Below, in pieces: positions 1 through 7,871 of a DNA stretch of 64,000 nucleotides. Location of the stretch: NCBI GenBank assembly GCA_028281235.1, contig JANQKG010000001.1, positions 62,001-126,000 of the forward strand, read 5' to 3'. The notes beneath the pieces were generated by a model, which ran no database searches, was not told the DNA's origin, and saw only the letters and a program-made list of their open reading frames with translations. The number at the start of each line of letters is the position of its first letter. The stretch's first letter is position 1. A program made the translations under genes and the position numbers. Source of the DNA: Afifellaceae bacterium (GTDB lineage: Bacteria > Pseudomonadota > Alphaproteobacteria > Rhizobiales > Afifellaceae).

Positions 1-66
1 CTGGGGAGCCGCAGGGCGGATGAGATCGGCGAGACGTTGCCGTGTGCGTGCGACGAGGCCGGCCAT
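1..66 (-). CDS. 5' end of a phage gene cut by the window edge
   Basis: An ATG at 66 opens a frame with no stop to the window edge (22 codons, beginning MAGLVARTRQ). A GGAAGG Shine-Dalgarno-like run lies about 8 nt upstream, and the start lies just past the stop of the preceding MerR-like gene. In phages with a GpA-type terminase the portal gene usually follows the terminase block, so a portal protein is possible. That is inference from gene order only; the visible residues carry no diagnostic motif. Confidence 0.45.
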   Translation of the reverse strand, partial: MAGLVARTRQRLADLIRPAAPQ

Positions 67-69
67 TCA

Positions 70-600
70 TCAACCTTCCAGCAGCGGCTGAAGCAAACCG
101 GTTGCGTCGAGGGTGATCACAGAATGCCGGGAGTGTCCCTGAGACTTGTCGAACGCGACAAGCGCCTCGCGATGCTGCTGCCAAGGTGAGGGCGCGCCCT
201 CTCGATAGAAGCCGCCGGCCAAAAGCACCTCACCGCGGTCGTCGAGTTTCACGGTCACGCGAAACTCCCAATGCTCGCCCGCCGCAATCTCCGGAAGCAC
301 GTTCCTGATGTGACGCTCTGCCTCTTCGGGCTGCGGCGGGCGGAAGCCGTGCTCAAAACCCCGTAGCGGGCGAGCACCGATGCCCAACTCCGTGAGTTGA
401 AGCAGCAGCCGCGCGACCGCGACTTCCTCGATGTCGAAGCGGGCGACTTTGCCTCGCCCGATATCATCGGCCGTCGGTTTGATGAGGCCCTTCAGCGCGA
501 GGGCACGCCCTCTGTTGTAACGACGATCTCGCGCCTCCGGATCGGTGATGCCGTCCAGGTCGCAGAACAAATCCGTCATCTCGCGCGTCTTCATTTCCAT
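70..600 (-). CDS. MerR-like putative phage regulator
   Basis: A 176-residue protein from the ATG at 600, which has GGGAG seven bases upstream. The longer frame reaches a TTG at 645 with no recognisable ribosome site. The middle (ALALKGLIKPTADDIGRG followed by DIEEVAVARLLLQLTELGIG) has the shape of a MerR-type winged helix: a 'GLI.P' turn, a basic wing, then a helix ending in 'L.ELGI'. The rest is not recognised. It is the last complete gene before the left edge, on the same strand as the terminase genes. A perfect 12-bp-arm palindrome sits 44 bases upstream of the start, which fits autoregulation. MerR-like folding is a visual call; a structural phage role cannot be excluded. Confidence 0.55.
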   Translation of the reverse strand: MEMKTREMTDLFCDLDGITDPEARDRRYNRGRALALKGLIKPTADDIGRGKVARFDIEEVAVARLLLQLTELGIGARPLRGFEHGFRPPQPEEAERHIRNVLPEIAAGEHWEFRVTVKLDDRGEVLLAGGFYREGAPSPWQQHREALVAFDKSQGHSRHSVITLDATGLLQPLLEG

Positions 601-643
601 CGGTTTTCTCCCGCGTTTGGGCCGATGGAGCTTCATATAATCC

Positions 644-670
644 AAAATGAGTTGCGCCGCAACTCATTTT
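644..670. promoter_or_regulatory. Perfect 12-bp palindrome, candidate operator
   Basis: The arms AAAATGAGTTGC and GCAACTCATTTT are separated by three bases (GCC). The palindrome lies between the MerR-like gene (minus strand, start 600) and the GIY-YIG gene (plus strand, start 857), and no T-run follows it. A dimeric regulator binding here could control either gene. The neighbouring MerR-like protein is the obvious candidate, by inference. Confidence 0.55.
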
Positions 671-856
671 ATGAGAGAAGAGCAGTGCGCGGCCCATCTT
701 TGGCCGCGCGGCATGGTCGAGGCTGGGCGGGTTTTCCGCCGATTTCCCGCCCGGCCGAACCACTATCCTTCGAGAGAGGCCGGCCCGCCGTCCGCGCTAG
801 CGGATCGCGGGCCGACTTCTTGAACTGCCGGTATAGACTTGGCAAAAAATCGCGAG

Positions 857-1585
857 ATGGACGAAAAAGCCGAAATCATCGAGGCGATACGGCAGGCAGC
901 TGAGTTGCACGGCAGCCCGCCTGGCCGCCAGGTGTTTGAGCGGCTCACTGGTATCAAGACGAGTGGGTTGATCGGACGCTATTGGACTTCGTGGGGAGAG
1001 GCTCTGAAGGAGGCCGGATTCTCGCCGAATGAATTTCAGATACCATTAGATAGAGACAAGGTGGCAGCCGAATATCTCGCACTAGTGGAAGAGTTAGGGC
1101 GAACTCCCACAAATGCGGACCTGAAGATGAAGGCACGCCGGACACCCGGCTTTCCTGCGCACTCGACGATCCTACGTGTGCTCGGCCGCAAACGCGATGC
1201 ACTGATCGCCGTTCTCTCTTATGCCGAGCAGTCGGGGGCAAGCGAAGACATCATTACCTTAGTCCGCGAAAGCATCCCTGCCGAGAAAGCTGATCGCGAT
1301 CATACTCAGTCGATCCACAAGGCGACCGATCAGGGGTATGTCTACCTTATGAAATCAGGGAAGTCGTTCCGCATTGGGAGGACCAACAACCTTGACCGCC
1401 GCCAATACGAGGTTGGTGTTCAGCTTCCTGAGAAGTATGAGCGGGTGCACGCGATAAGGACGGACGACCCAAGCGGGATCGAAGCCTATTGGCACAATCG
1501 CTTCGGCGATAAGCGCTTGAACGGCGACTGGTTTCGCCTCACTGCTGCGGACGTACGTGCTTTCAAGAAGCGCAAGTTCATGTGA
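857..1585 (+). CDS. GIY-YIG nuclease-like protein with homing-endonuclease-associated repeat
   Basis: A 242-residue protein. Residues about 5-55 match the homing-endonuclease-associated repeat pattern (AIRQAAELHGSPPGRQVF, then IGRYWTSWGEALKEAGFSPN); a second, weaker copy follows to about residue 120. The C-terminus (GYVYLMKSGKSFRIGRTNNL, then IEAYWHNRFGDKRLNGDWF) resembles the T5orf172/MUG113 branch of the GIY-YIG nuclease superfamily. It runs opposite to the flanking phage genes, as expected for an inserted mobile endonuclease. I chose the ATG at 857; an in-frame TTG at 839 adds six residues, and neither has a strong ribosome site. Nuclease activity is inferred from family resemblance. Confidence 0.75.
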   Translation: MDEKAEIIEAIRQAAELHGSPPGRQVFERLTGIKTSGLIGRYWTSWGEALKEAGFSPNEFQIPLDRDKVAAEYLALVEELGRTPTNADLKMKARRTPGFPAHSTILRVLGRKRDALIAVLSYAEQSGASEDIITLVRESIPAEKADRDHTQSIHKATDQGYVYLMKSGKSFRIGRTNNLDRRQYEVGVQLPEKYERVHAIRTDDPSGIEAYWHNRFGDKRLNGDWFRLTAADVRAFKKRKFM

Positions 1586-1594
1586 GGAAGGGGA

Positions 1595-1885
1595 TTAGCC
1601 CTTCGGATTTTCGTATGCGAAGTTTTCTTCGATTAGCCGGCATGCACGACCAAACTCTTCGCCATCGCCAGAAAGAGTTATGATGTAGGCGCGTGGTTCG
1701 TTGGTATTAGTGCTGAGGGCTACGACGTATTCTCCTTTAATACGATTGTCGGAGAGGAAGTCGGCGACGGCATTGCATGCGGCCTCGTCTCCGGGGACGC
1801 TGAGCTTTACTACTCCGAGCTTTGTGGCTGCCCATTGAGTCACCTTAGCTCGGGATAGTGCCATCTGAATGGTGAGCATCGTCAT
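1595..1885 (-). CDS. Hypothetical small phage protein downstream of terminase
   Basis: About 96 residues from the ATG at 1885 (CAGGT just upstream); an alternative ATG at 1912 would overlap the terminase stop by 16 bases. The body reads as a compact alpha/beta domain with a central strand (EYVVALSTNTNEPRAYIITL) and no catalytic motif I recognise. It follows the large terminase directly on the same strand. That is the position of head-completion or head-tail-joining proteins in lambda-like gene order, but the sequence does not confirm it. It ends 9 bases from the convergent GIY-YIG gene. Confidence 0.6.
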   Translation of the reverse strand: MTMLTIQMALSRAKVTQWAATKLGVVKLSVPGDEAACNAVADFLSDNRIKGEYVVALSTNTNEPRAYIITLSGDGEEFGRACRLIEENFAYENPKG

Positions 1886-1896
1886 TGGACCTGCGT

Positions 1897-3708
1897 TCAG
1901 TGATGTAGCCATCGAGATCGTATCACAGTCGGGATTGGTGGTGGCATCCGATCGGACTGAATCTCCGCCGCTCGGCGGTCCAGATTGACGCCGACCAGGT
2001 TACGCACCGCCAGCCCGTAAACCATCGCGTCGAGACCTTCGGCGCGGCGGCCCGGTATGCGCTCCCATTGCCGCACCGGAGCGCCGCGCACATAGCGGAT
2101 CACGAGCCGCTCGGACGCAAGTTCCTCGTAGAAGCGCGCCTCCAAGTTCTCGCTAAAGCGGATCGTGCGTCCGCGCGACAGACGATTGGTGAGTTGCGAC
2201 TTCAGGCCATCGACGCCGACAATGAACAATCGGCTGCCCTTCGATTTACTGGCGACGATGGCAGGACGATTGCCTGAGACGCCCTTGATGGCCACAACGC
2301 GTCGGCCGAAGCGTGGGCGGCAGAAGCTCATGACGGCGTCCATCGTCTCGCCGTCGCCGGCGTCAACAGCGGCCGCGTCCACACGCATGACGCCACCGTT
2401 CGGATGCTTCCAGACCGTCTTTAGGGCGTCGTCAAGCTCCTGCCACGTCGTGTCCTCGTCCGGGCTTCCCCAGATCACGGAATTGGCGAGCGCGAAGGTC
2501 TCGGACCGACCGTGCCCGAGATAAACAAGCTCCAGTCGGTCGTGCTGCACGTCCACGCCTGTCGTGATGATTAAAACCTCCTCCGGGATGGCATCGGGCA
2601 GCCCGAACGGCTCCGCCCGCGCCGCAAGCTCGGCCTCGTCTAGCTCTTGCGCCGCCTCGCGCCAGCCTTGGGCCAAGAGCGTGTTGGTCCAAACCTGGAG
2701 CGTGTCGGGGTCCCGCTTGGCGGTCAAAAATTCGGCTGCGATCTTGGTCCACGACGCGTTCGGCAGGACGCTGACGAGCGCGTTCAACCGGAAACCGGCA
2801 TGCCCCTGAACGTGCGGTGCTGTCGCGCGCCATTCACCTGCTTCGACCATCGCCGGCTTGTGACGCTCCTGGATCAACTCTTCGCAGTGCGGGCAACGGA
2901 AGGCGGCCGTGTCCGGTCGATCAGGCTCCCATTCGATGTGCGACCACTGGATTTCCGTGAAGCTTCCGCACTCGGGACAAGGGACTTCAAAGACACGCTG
3001 ATCGGACTGCGCATAGGCGCGGAGCACGTTACTGGTTTCTTCGAAGATCGGCGTGCTTCCCATGATGATCTTGCGGTTGCCGAAGCTGAGGGTTCGGCGC
3101 TCGGCAAGCGCAACTGGAGAGCCCTCCGGCCCAGGCTCCATCGCGTCGGCTTCGTCGATAAGCAAAATGCGGACGTTGTGACGACGAAGGTTGCGCGGGC
3201 TCTTCGCGGCGACGATCTTCAGCGATCCGCCAGCAAAGCGACGGCTCAGGAGCGTGTTGCGTCCTGTTTCATCGGCTTCCGCCGAGAGCAAGCCCTTCAA
3301 AGCCGGCGTTGCTGCGAAGATCGGCTCAAGGTCGGACACGGCGTAATCGCGGGCGTCCGCTTCGGTCGGCAGAAGTGCCAAGATCGGCGACGGCTCGTTT
3401 GCAACGAAGCTTGCAAGCGCGCCGGTCAGTAGTGTGGTGAAGCCGACGCGAACGGGCTTGACCAGCGTGACGCGCTCAATCGTTGGTTCGGAAATGGCGT
3501 CGGCGATTTCACGTTGATAGGGCCAGAGGCGAACGCGACCCGGAAGCGCCGACACGTCCTGCGGAAGACGAAGCTCTTGCTCTATCCAATCCGATAGGGC
3601 GAGGCGCGGCGGCGGGACCAACGCCAGCATCGCCTGCTGTCGAACCGCGGCGATGGCGTTCGCTGACTCAGGGGCGGCCGTGGAGACGGTTTGAACATGG
3701 GCGGGCAT
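1897..3708 (-). CDS. Phage terminase large subunit, GpA type
   Basis: A 603-residue packaging motor. The N-terminal ATPase has a deviant Walker A (VKPVRVGFTT, residues about 84-93, like the lambda GpA 'K.A.VGY' loop) and Walker B (LLIDEAD, about 182-188). A zinc-finger-like cluster follows (CPECGSFTEI ... CPHCEELI). The nuclease half starts near residue 385 with GVDVQHDRLELVYLGHG, whose Asp is a likely metal ligand. The ATG at 3708 has GGAG eight bases upstream; an upstream TTG at 3729 is less likely. It would cut concatemeric phage DNA and pump it into proheads together with the small subunit encoded upstream. Confidence 0.93.
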   Translation of the reverse strand: MPAHVQTVSTAAPESANAIAAVRQQAMLALVPPPRLALSDWIEQELRLPQDVSALPGRVRLWPYQREIADAISEPTIERVTLVKPVRVGFTTLLTGALASFVANEPSPILALLPTEADARDYAVSDLEPIFAATPALKGLLSAEADETGRNTLLSRRFAGGSLKIVAAKSPRNLRRHNVRILLIDEADAMEPGPEGSPVALAERRTLSFGNRKIIMGSTPIFEETSNVLRAYAQSDQRVFEVPCPECGSFTEIQWSHIEWEPDRPDTAAFRCPHCEELIQERHKPAMVEAGEWRATAPHVQGHAGFRLNALVSVLPNASWTKIAAEFLTAKRDPDTLQVWTNTLLAQGWREAAQELDEAELAARAEPFGLPDAIPEEVLIITTGVDVQHDRLELVYLGHGRSETFALANSVIWGSPDEDTTWQELDDALKTVWKHPNGGVMRVDAAAVDAGDGETMDAVMSFCRPRFGRRVVAIKGVSGNRPAIVASKSKGSRLFIVGVDGLKSQLTNRLSRGRTIRFSENLEARFYEELASERLVIRYVRGAPVRQWERIPGRRAEGLDAMVYGLAVRNLVGVNLDRRAAEIQSDRMPPPIPTVIRSRWLHH

Positions 3709-3943
3709 ACCAAGAACTCCACATTGCAACGGCTGCCCGCGGGCTCCTGTGTCGAATTGCGCTAGCGGGGGCGGCGTGCGGTCAAGACAACCGCGCTCTT
3801 AAGGCCTGAGCACGGAACAAACCCCGCGGTGCCGCCCCGACCAGCTATCCGGCAACATAGTCTGCATCAGGTTTCAGTACAAGCCTGCGCTGAGCGTAAG
3901 GTGGAAAAGGCCCAGCTCTGATTCGTGGCTGGGGCTTGCTCAA

Positions 3944-4180
3944 ATGGTGATGGAGATGAAGAAGGCTGAAGCCGAAACGGCAATTAGGTGGCTCTGCCAT
4001 GAATGGCGCAAAGTGAAGGGGTATTCCGGCATCCCGACCGACGATCTGAGCTTCATCGACTTCATGTCTTGGCTCGAAGATCATTATCCCCGCTATCTGA
4101 CGTTCAGAAGCCGCGTGTCTAATGACTACCTTGTCGAGCTTTGGTTCGATCAGGAGTTCAAGCGGATGTGGAGCCGTTAG
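3944..4180 (+). CDS. Hypothetical small protein between terminase genes
   Basis: A 78-residue acidic/aromatic protein (AIRWLCHEWRKVKGYSG, FIDFMSWLEDHYPRYL) on the strand opposite to the terminase genes. Its last 23 bases overlap the 3' end of the small terminase gene in a convergent arrangement. Three in-frame ATGs (3944, 3950, 3956) are candidate starts, without a strong ribosome site. The composition looks protein-like and the gene would fill the gap between the terminase subunits, where phages often carry small accessory genes. No family is recognised. Confidence 0.5.
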   Translation: MVMEMKKAEAETAIRWLCHEWRKVKGYSGIPTDDLSFIDFMSWLEDHYPRYLTFRSRVSNDYLVELWFDQEFKRMWSR

Positions 4181-4655
4181 CGTCGGCGCTTAATTCTGTG
4201 AGTTCTGTCAGCGCTGACCGCAACTCGTCATCGATCACTGACGCGTCGTGCGGCGAAAGGTGCGGCAGGCGCGCCCCGATACGGCTCGGTGCGGCGAGCA
4301 CCCCGGCGCGCACATCGCGAAGGATCGATGCCCATTCCGCTTCAACGCCCTTCGCCGGCAGAAGCTCGCGACGCGAGGCGGCGTTTTGCAGGGCAACCTT
4401 GTCGGCCTGTTCGCGGGCGAGGCGTTTCTTCTCCTCCGCAAGCTCAGGGTCGGTCGTGCCGCGGCGGCTCATTTGCCGAAGGCGTTCGCAGTAGGCCCGA
4501 ACCGCGTCGCGGCGATTGAAGCGACCGGGAGAAACGCGCTTCAGAAGACCTTCGCGCGCTAGCTCGCCAACCTTCGATTTCGAGATGCCCAAAAGGTCCG
4601 CGAGAGCTTCCGCGTTGACGGTTTCAGGCTTCGACTGTTCGTCGTGGTTATTCAT
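4158..4655 (-). CDS. Phage terminase small subunit (Nu1-like, DNA-recognition)
   Basis: A 165-residue protein from the ATG at 4655, which has GAAGGAG nine bases upstream. The frame continues upstream, but that part covers a repeat-rich noncoding stretch. Residues 12-40 form a winged-helix/excisionase-like HTH (ALADLLGISKSKVGELAREG), followed by a charged helix (ELAEEKKRLAREQADKVALQ) typical of Nu1-type subunits. It recognises the packaging site and hands DNA to the large subunit encoded just downstream. The nine-copy GGACA/TGTCC cluster immediately upstream is a plausible binding target, by inference. Confidence 0.85.
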   Translation of the reverse strand: MNNHDEQSKPETVNAEALADLLGISKSKVGELAREGLLKRVSPGRFNRRDAVRAYCERLRQMSRRGTTDPELAEEKKRLAREQADKVALQNAASRRELLPAKGVEAEWASILRDVRAGVLAAPSRIGARLPHLSPHDASVIDDELRSALTELTELSADANGSTSA

Positions 4656-4832
4656 GATCCACACTCCTTCGCCGCCTTCAAATGAGGGCTCTGCCGCCCC
4701 CGCAAGGGCCACCGGCCCGATAGGGAGCCGCAGCTTCTTCGATAAGGTTGCACCGGCTTCTTTCGAGGGGGCTTTTTGCTCCGACTTCCTTTTCGAGCGC
4801 GCTTTCCGATCTTCTTCCGAGTTGTGGGCATC

Positions 4833-4946
4833 GGACAGGGGGGACAGGGGACAGCCTATAAGGGGCTGTCCTGTCCGTCCCGCCCCGTCCTCGGTATGCC
4901 GCGGTCGGGACAAAGGCGTTTGTCCCGGTCTGTCCCGGCTGTCCCG
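4833..4946. repeat. Iteron-like cluster of nine GGACA/TGTCC motifs
   Basis: This lies in the 317-base gap between the small terminase gene and the RepA-like ATPase gene. GGACA occurs at 4833, 4842, 4849 and 4908; TGTCC at 4867, 4872, 4921, 4931 and 4940. They form two palindromes: GGACAGCC / GGCTGTCC (arms 4849-4856 and 4864-4871), and CGGGACAAA-GGCG-TTTGTCCCG (4906-4927). Three direct TGTCCCG repeats end the cluster. It may be the packaging site, a replication origin, or an operator. The rest of the gap holds the terminase ribosome site and nothing else I recognise. Confidence 0.7.
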
Positions 4947-4972
4947 CCAAACGAAAATACGTTCGGAAACAA

Positions 4973-6433
4973 TTAGATAAGGTCGAAGTCGTCATTGTCC
5001 CGCCCCTCGCTTAAATCCTCGAATTCCTCTCGCCTCGGATCGTGCTTAAACACACGGCCGTCGTGCACGTCGATAACCTCTTTGTCCCGGAGAGCACGGA
5101 TGGCGCGGTTGGTGGCGCGGCGACGATCCGCCTCTTTGTCCGCGTCCGACACCCGCCCTTTTTCTCGACAGCGCGCCCGCCATTCTTCTTCGGCGACGCC
5201 GCGAAGCTCGTCGCGCATCATCTCGCACAACGCGTCGTAAGCGGCCTGCTCGCTTCGTGGCAGCTTTGGGGCTTCGGTCGGAGCATCGGCCGGGATCACC
5301 ACGCATGAAGTGATGGGCTTGCCCCAGTGGCTGGTCAGCCCAAGGTCCACGACCTCAAGGCCGAAGCCCCACCCAAGGCCGTCCTCGCCTTCCTTCTGTT
5401 TGGTGAGACGCGCAACGTGGCCATCGTCGTTTCGGCGGATGGTGATTTCTGTGTCCACGTCAGAAATCAGAAGGTTCGATCCGCGACCGCCCCGGCTCTC
5501 ATCCTTGCCCACGTGATGAATGGCGCAGACGTTCGCTCCGGTTTCGCGGCGGACGTAGTCCATCCCATCGCGAAATCCGCTCATGTCTTTGGCGGAGTTT
5601 TCGTCGCCGCCGGACATCGCACGAGCCAAAGTATCGATGACGATCCACCGCACGGAGACACTCCATTTGCGTTCTGCCTCCTTCGCAAAGGCGACCAGGG
5701 CGCGCTTCGTCCCTTCGTCCTTGCGAAGATCAAAAGCACCATCGGCGAACGCAATCGGGATCGTAGCCGGATCGACGTTGTGGTGGCGGCACCACGCTTC
5801 AAAGCGTCGCCTGATCCCTCCGACGCCTTCCAGCGCGATGAAGATCACGCCGCCCTGTCTCACGCCGCGACCGCGCCACCGGCGCCCCAGAGCCACGTGC
5901 ATCGCAAGATCGAGTGCAAAGAAGCTCTTGCCGCTTCCCCACCGTCCGACGATCGTCGAAAGTTGGTCATCGAAAAGGACGTTCTCAACAAAGTCGGACG
6001 CCTCGCCGAGCGCCTCAAGCTGGTCGGTGTGTAGAAAGCGGAGCGTCCCCTTCTGGTGCGCCCGCTCCATCCTGGCCGCGCGACGCCTGTCTTCGAACTC
6101 AACGGCTCGTTTCATTGCGCCCCAAAGCTCGATGACCTTCGTCGGGCCGACGACCTGAGCCCAACCCGAAAGCCGCCGGTCTTCGTGAACTTCGGCAAAG
6201 AACTCGGCTTCACAGCCGCGTTCAAGGACGTAGATCGTGCGTGCCAGGAGCCGCGCGTCTTTTTCCAGGTCCTGAAGCTCCTCGCGTCGGGCGCCAAGTG
6301 TGTCGCGCTCCGCTGTCTCAGTCTCTGCCTCTGCCCGCATACGCATCAGGGCCCGAACATACGGGTGGGCGTTGTCGTTCGCAGAAAGGCCTTGTACTGC
6401 CGCTTCTGCGGCATTAGATTGGGGCTCGGTCAT
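4973..6433 (-). CDS. RepA-like AAA ATPase / replicative helicase of the prophage
   Basis: A 486-residue RecA-fold ATPase of the RepA/AAA_25 type. Walker A is GRWGSGKS (about 163-170), followed by LDLAMHVALGRRWRGRGV. Walker B is WIVIDTLARAMSGGDE, and a sensor-like AIHHVGKDESRGGRGSN follows. This is the RSF1010 RepA-like helicase signature seen in many proteobacterial prophages and islands. The N-terminal 150 residues are a charged helical region. The C-terminal tail (REKGRVSDADKEADRRRA) looks like a winged-helix DNA-binding region. The ATG at 6433 has GAAGGAGT just upstream, so the 17-residue extension to 6484 was rejected. It probably starts the early operon and drives phage replication. Confidence 0.85.
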   Translation of the reverse strand: MTEPQSNAAEAAVQGLSANDNAHPYVRALMRMRAEAETETAERDTLGARREELQDLEKDARLLARTIYVLERGCEAEFFAEVHEDRRLSGWAQVVGPTKVIELWGAMKRAVEFEDRRRAARMERAHQKGTLRFLHTDQLEALGEASDFVENVLFDDQLSTIVGRWGSGKSFFALDLAMHVALGRRWRGRGVRQGGVIFIALEGVGGIRRRFEAWCRHHNVDPATIPIAFADGAFDLRKDEGTKRALVAFAKEAERKWSVSVRWIVIDTLARAMSGGDENSAKDMSGFRDGMDYVRRETGANVCAIHHVGKDESRGGRGSNLLISDVDTEITIRRNDDGHVARLTKQKEGEDGLGWGFGLEVVDLGLTSHWGKPITSCVVIPADAPTEAPKLPRSEQAAYDALCEMMRDELRGVAEEEWRARCREKGRVSDADKEADRRRATNRAIRALRDKEVIDVHDGRVFKHDPRREEFEDLSEGRDNDDFDLI

Positions 6434-6616
6434 CGGGTACTCCTTCAACTCTGGTGATCTTCGGGCTCTCTCCATCCCCGACATAACTCCAGCCGCTCCG
6501 GTTCAATCCTTGGCCGGGGCGGCTTTCTTTTACGAAGATAGTGCATTTCGACTGATTTCCCAAGAGAGTTGTTCTGAAGCACTACTTGCCAAATAGTATT
6601 TGCATAGAGATTGCAA

Positions 6617-7102
6617 TTAGACAGTCCGTGCAAACTCCCCGAAATACTTCTGTGCAGCCCGCCAATACGCCGTATGTGCTGCCTCGGGATCGTCGAAATA
6701 GCCGAGACTATGGCGCTCGCCTTCGACCTGGATTTCGGCGACCCACTTTCGGTGAATGCGGCTCCAGGAGACACCCTTGAAGCCAGACGCATTATCCCGA
6801 CGTATAGGCTTATTGGCCGCCGCCTGAGAGGCGGTCGCCTCGCGGAGGTTCGACCATCGCAGGTCCGTGCGGTCGCCGTTCTTGAAGTCGATACGCTCGT
6901 GCGGCCACCGGCCGGTCTTGATCAACCAGGCAATAGCGCCGGCATGGTATGAGCCGCCGTCAATTCGGATCAGCCGCTTGCCACGACTGAGGACGCCCGC
7001 GATTGCGCCGGGCACGATCCGTCGGTTTGTCTTGATCCGCCATCGGATCGTGCCACACTCAGGGCAGTAGCTCAGAGCCTCGCGGGCACGCTCGGCGGTC
7101 AA
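6617..7102 (-). CDS. HNH endonuclease with AP2 DNA-binding domain
   Basis: About 161 residues. The N-terminal part (LTAERAREALSYCPECGTIRW, split Cys pair; then IAWLIKTGRWPHERIDFKNG and LRWSNLREAT) is the HNH_3-type nuclease fold with the 'I.H.NG...D.R..NLR' pattern. The C-terminus (GFKGVSWSRIHRKWVAEI ... SLGYFDDPEAAHTAYWRAA) is an AP2 domain. This pair is a common phage homing-type endonuclease. I chose the TTG at 7102 because relatives begin with 'LTAERL'. No ATG is near; the next, at 7294, lies inside the GNAT gene. A 5' truncation at the prophage edge is possible. Confidence 0.75.
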   Translation of the reverse strand: MTAERAREALSYCPECGTIRWRIKTNRRIVPGAIAGVLSRGKRLIRIDGGSYHAGAIAWLIKTGRWPHERIDFKNGDRTDLRWSNLREATASQAAANKPIRRDNASGFKGVSWSRIHRKWVAEIQVEGERHSLGYFDDPEAAHTAYWRAAQKYFGEFARTV

Positions 7103-7256
7103 CGCTCGGTTTGACGCGCCGGAGAATTCCTTATTGGGTTCAATGGGGGATTTTGTGTAGGTTTGACAGGCTAAGTCACTATCGCCGCTACGTTGTTCCA
7201 GTCCCTCTCCCTCCGCCAGTCGCTTGTTACGGGATCGACACGACGCCCCCGCGCTC

Positions 7257-7799
7257 TCAACTCGGCGCTTCGCCTTTCTCAAGCGGCAATTCATACAAAA
7301 CCAGTTCGTTGACAGGCCCAGCTGTCCTACCAACGTCCTCAAAGCCACATTTCTGCATAAGCTGGTGCGAGCGCGCGTTCGGCTCGTCGACAGCGGCAAC
7401 AAGGCGCGGCAATCGAAGTGAAACGCGCGCATAGCGGATAAGCGTATTGAGCGCTCCGACAGCCAGGCCGCGTCCCCAGTATTCAGGCTTGAGAGCGATG
7501 AGGGCTTCAATCCCGCCGGCCATTGCGGGCGCCGCAGCGACTTCCTCCGAGACCGGCTGCAATCCGCCAATGCCGGCGAAGCGCGCGTGGCCATGTTCGA
7601 TCACCCATAATCCGAGCCCCTGGGCGTCCAGCTGCTCGTTGCTTGTCAGCATTTCAGCCACGGTTTTGCGCGGAAGCTCTGTGTCGTCGCACAGATAGCG
7701 GCGCACATCTTTGTCGTGGAGTAGTTGCACGAGGTCGTCGAGATCATTCGCGACCGCCGGCCGCAGCCGGCCGTTCGGCATGGATAGGCGTGGTTTCAT
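7257..7799 (-). CDS. GNAT family N-acetyltransferase
   Basis: A 180-residue GNAT protein of the RimJ/Acetyltransf_3 style. The start RLRPAVANDLDDLVQLLHDK is the usual first strand and helix. The acetyl-CoA loop is represented by LKPEYWGRGLAVGALNTLI, and the end PNARSHQLMQKCGFEDVG is the classic 'N..S..l..k.GF' motif. The substrate is unknown; candidates are protein N-termini or small molecules. The ATG at 7799 has AAGG nearby. It is the first non-phage gene after the prophage and lies 72 bases downstream of ugpC on the same strand, so it may be co-transcribed at a low level. Its 3' end abuts the presumed prophage junction. Confidence 0.85.
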   Translation of the reverse strand: MKPRLSMPNGRLRPAVANDLDDLVQLLHDKDVRRYLCDDTELPRKTVAEMLTSNEQLDAQGLGLWVIEHGHARFAGIGGLQPVSEEVAAAPAMAGGIEALIALKPEYWGRGLAVGALNTLIRYARVSLRLPRLVAAVDEPNARSHQLMQKCGFEDVGRTAGPVNELVLYELPLEKGEAPS

Positions 7800-7871
7800 T
7801 CGCGTACCTTCGTGCTCACGAAGCTCGAACGCCTGATGGCCACACAGGTGATGCGTGGAGCCTCTCGGCCC

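Noticed and set aside
2647..3432. Open frame on the plus strand
   Set aside because: Antisense to the terminase large subunit gene, with no recognisable domain.
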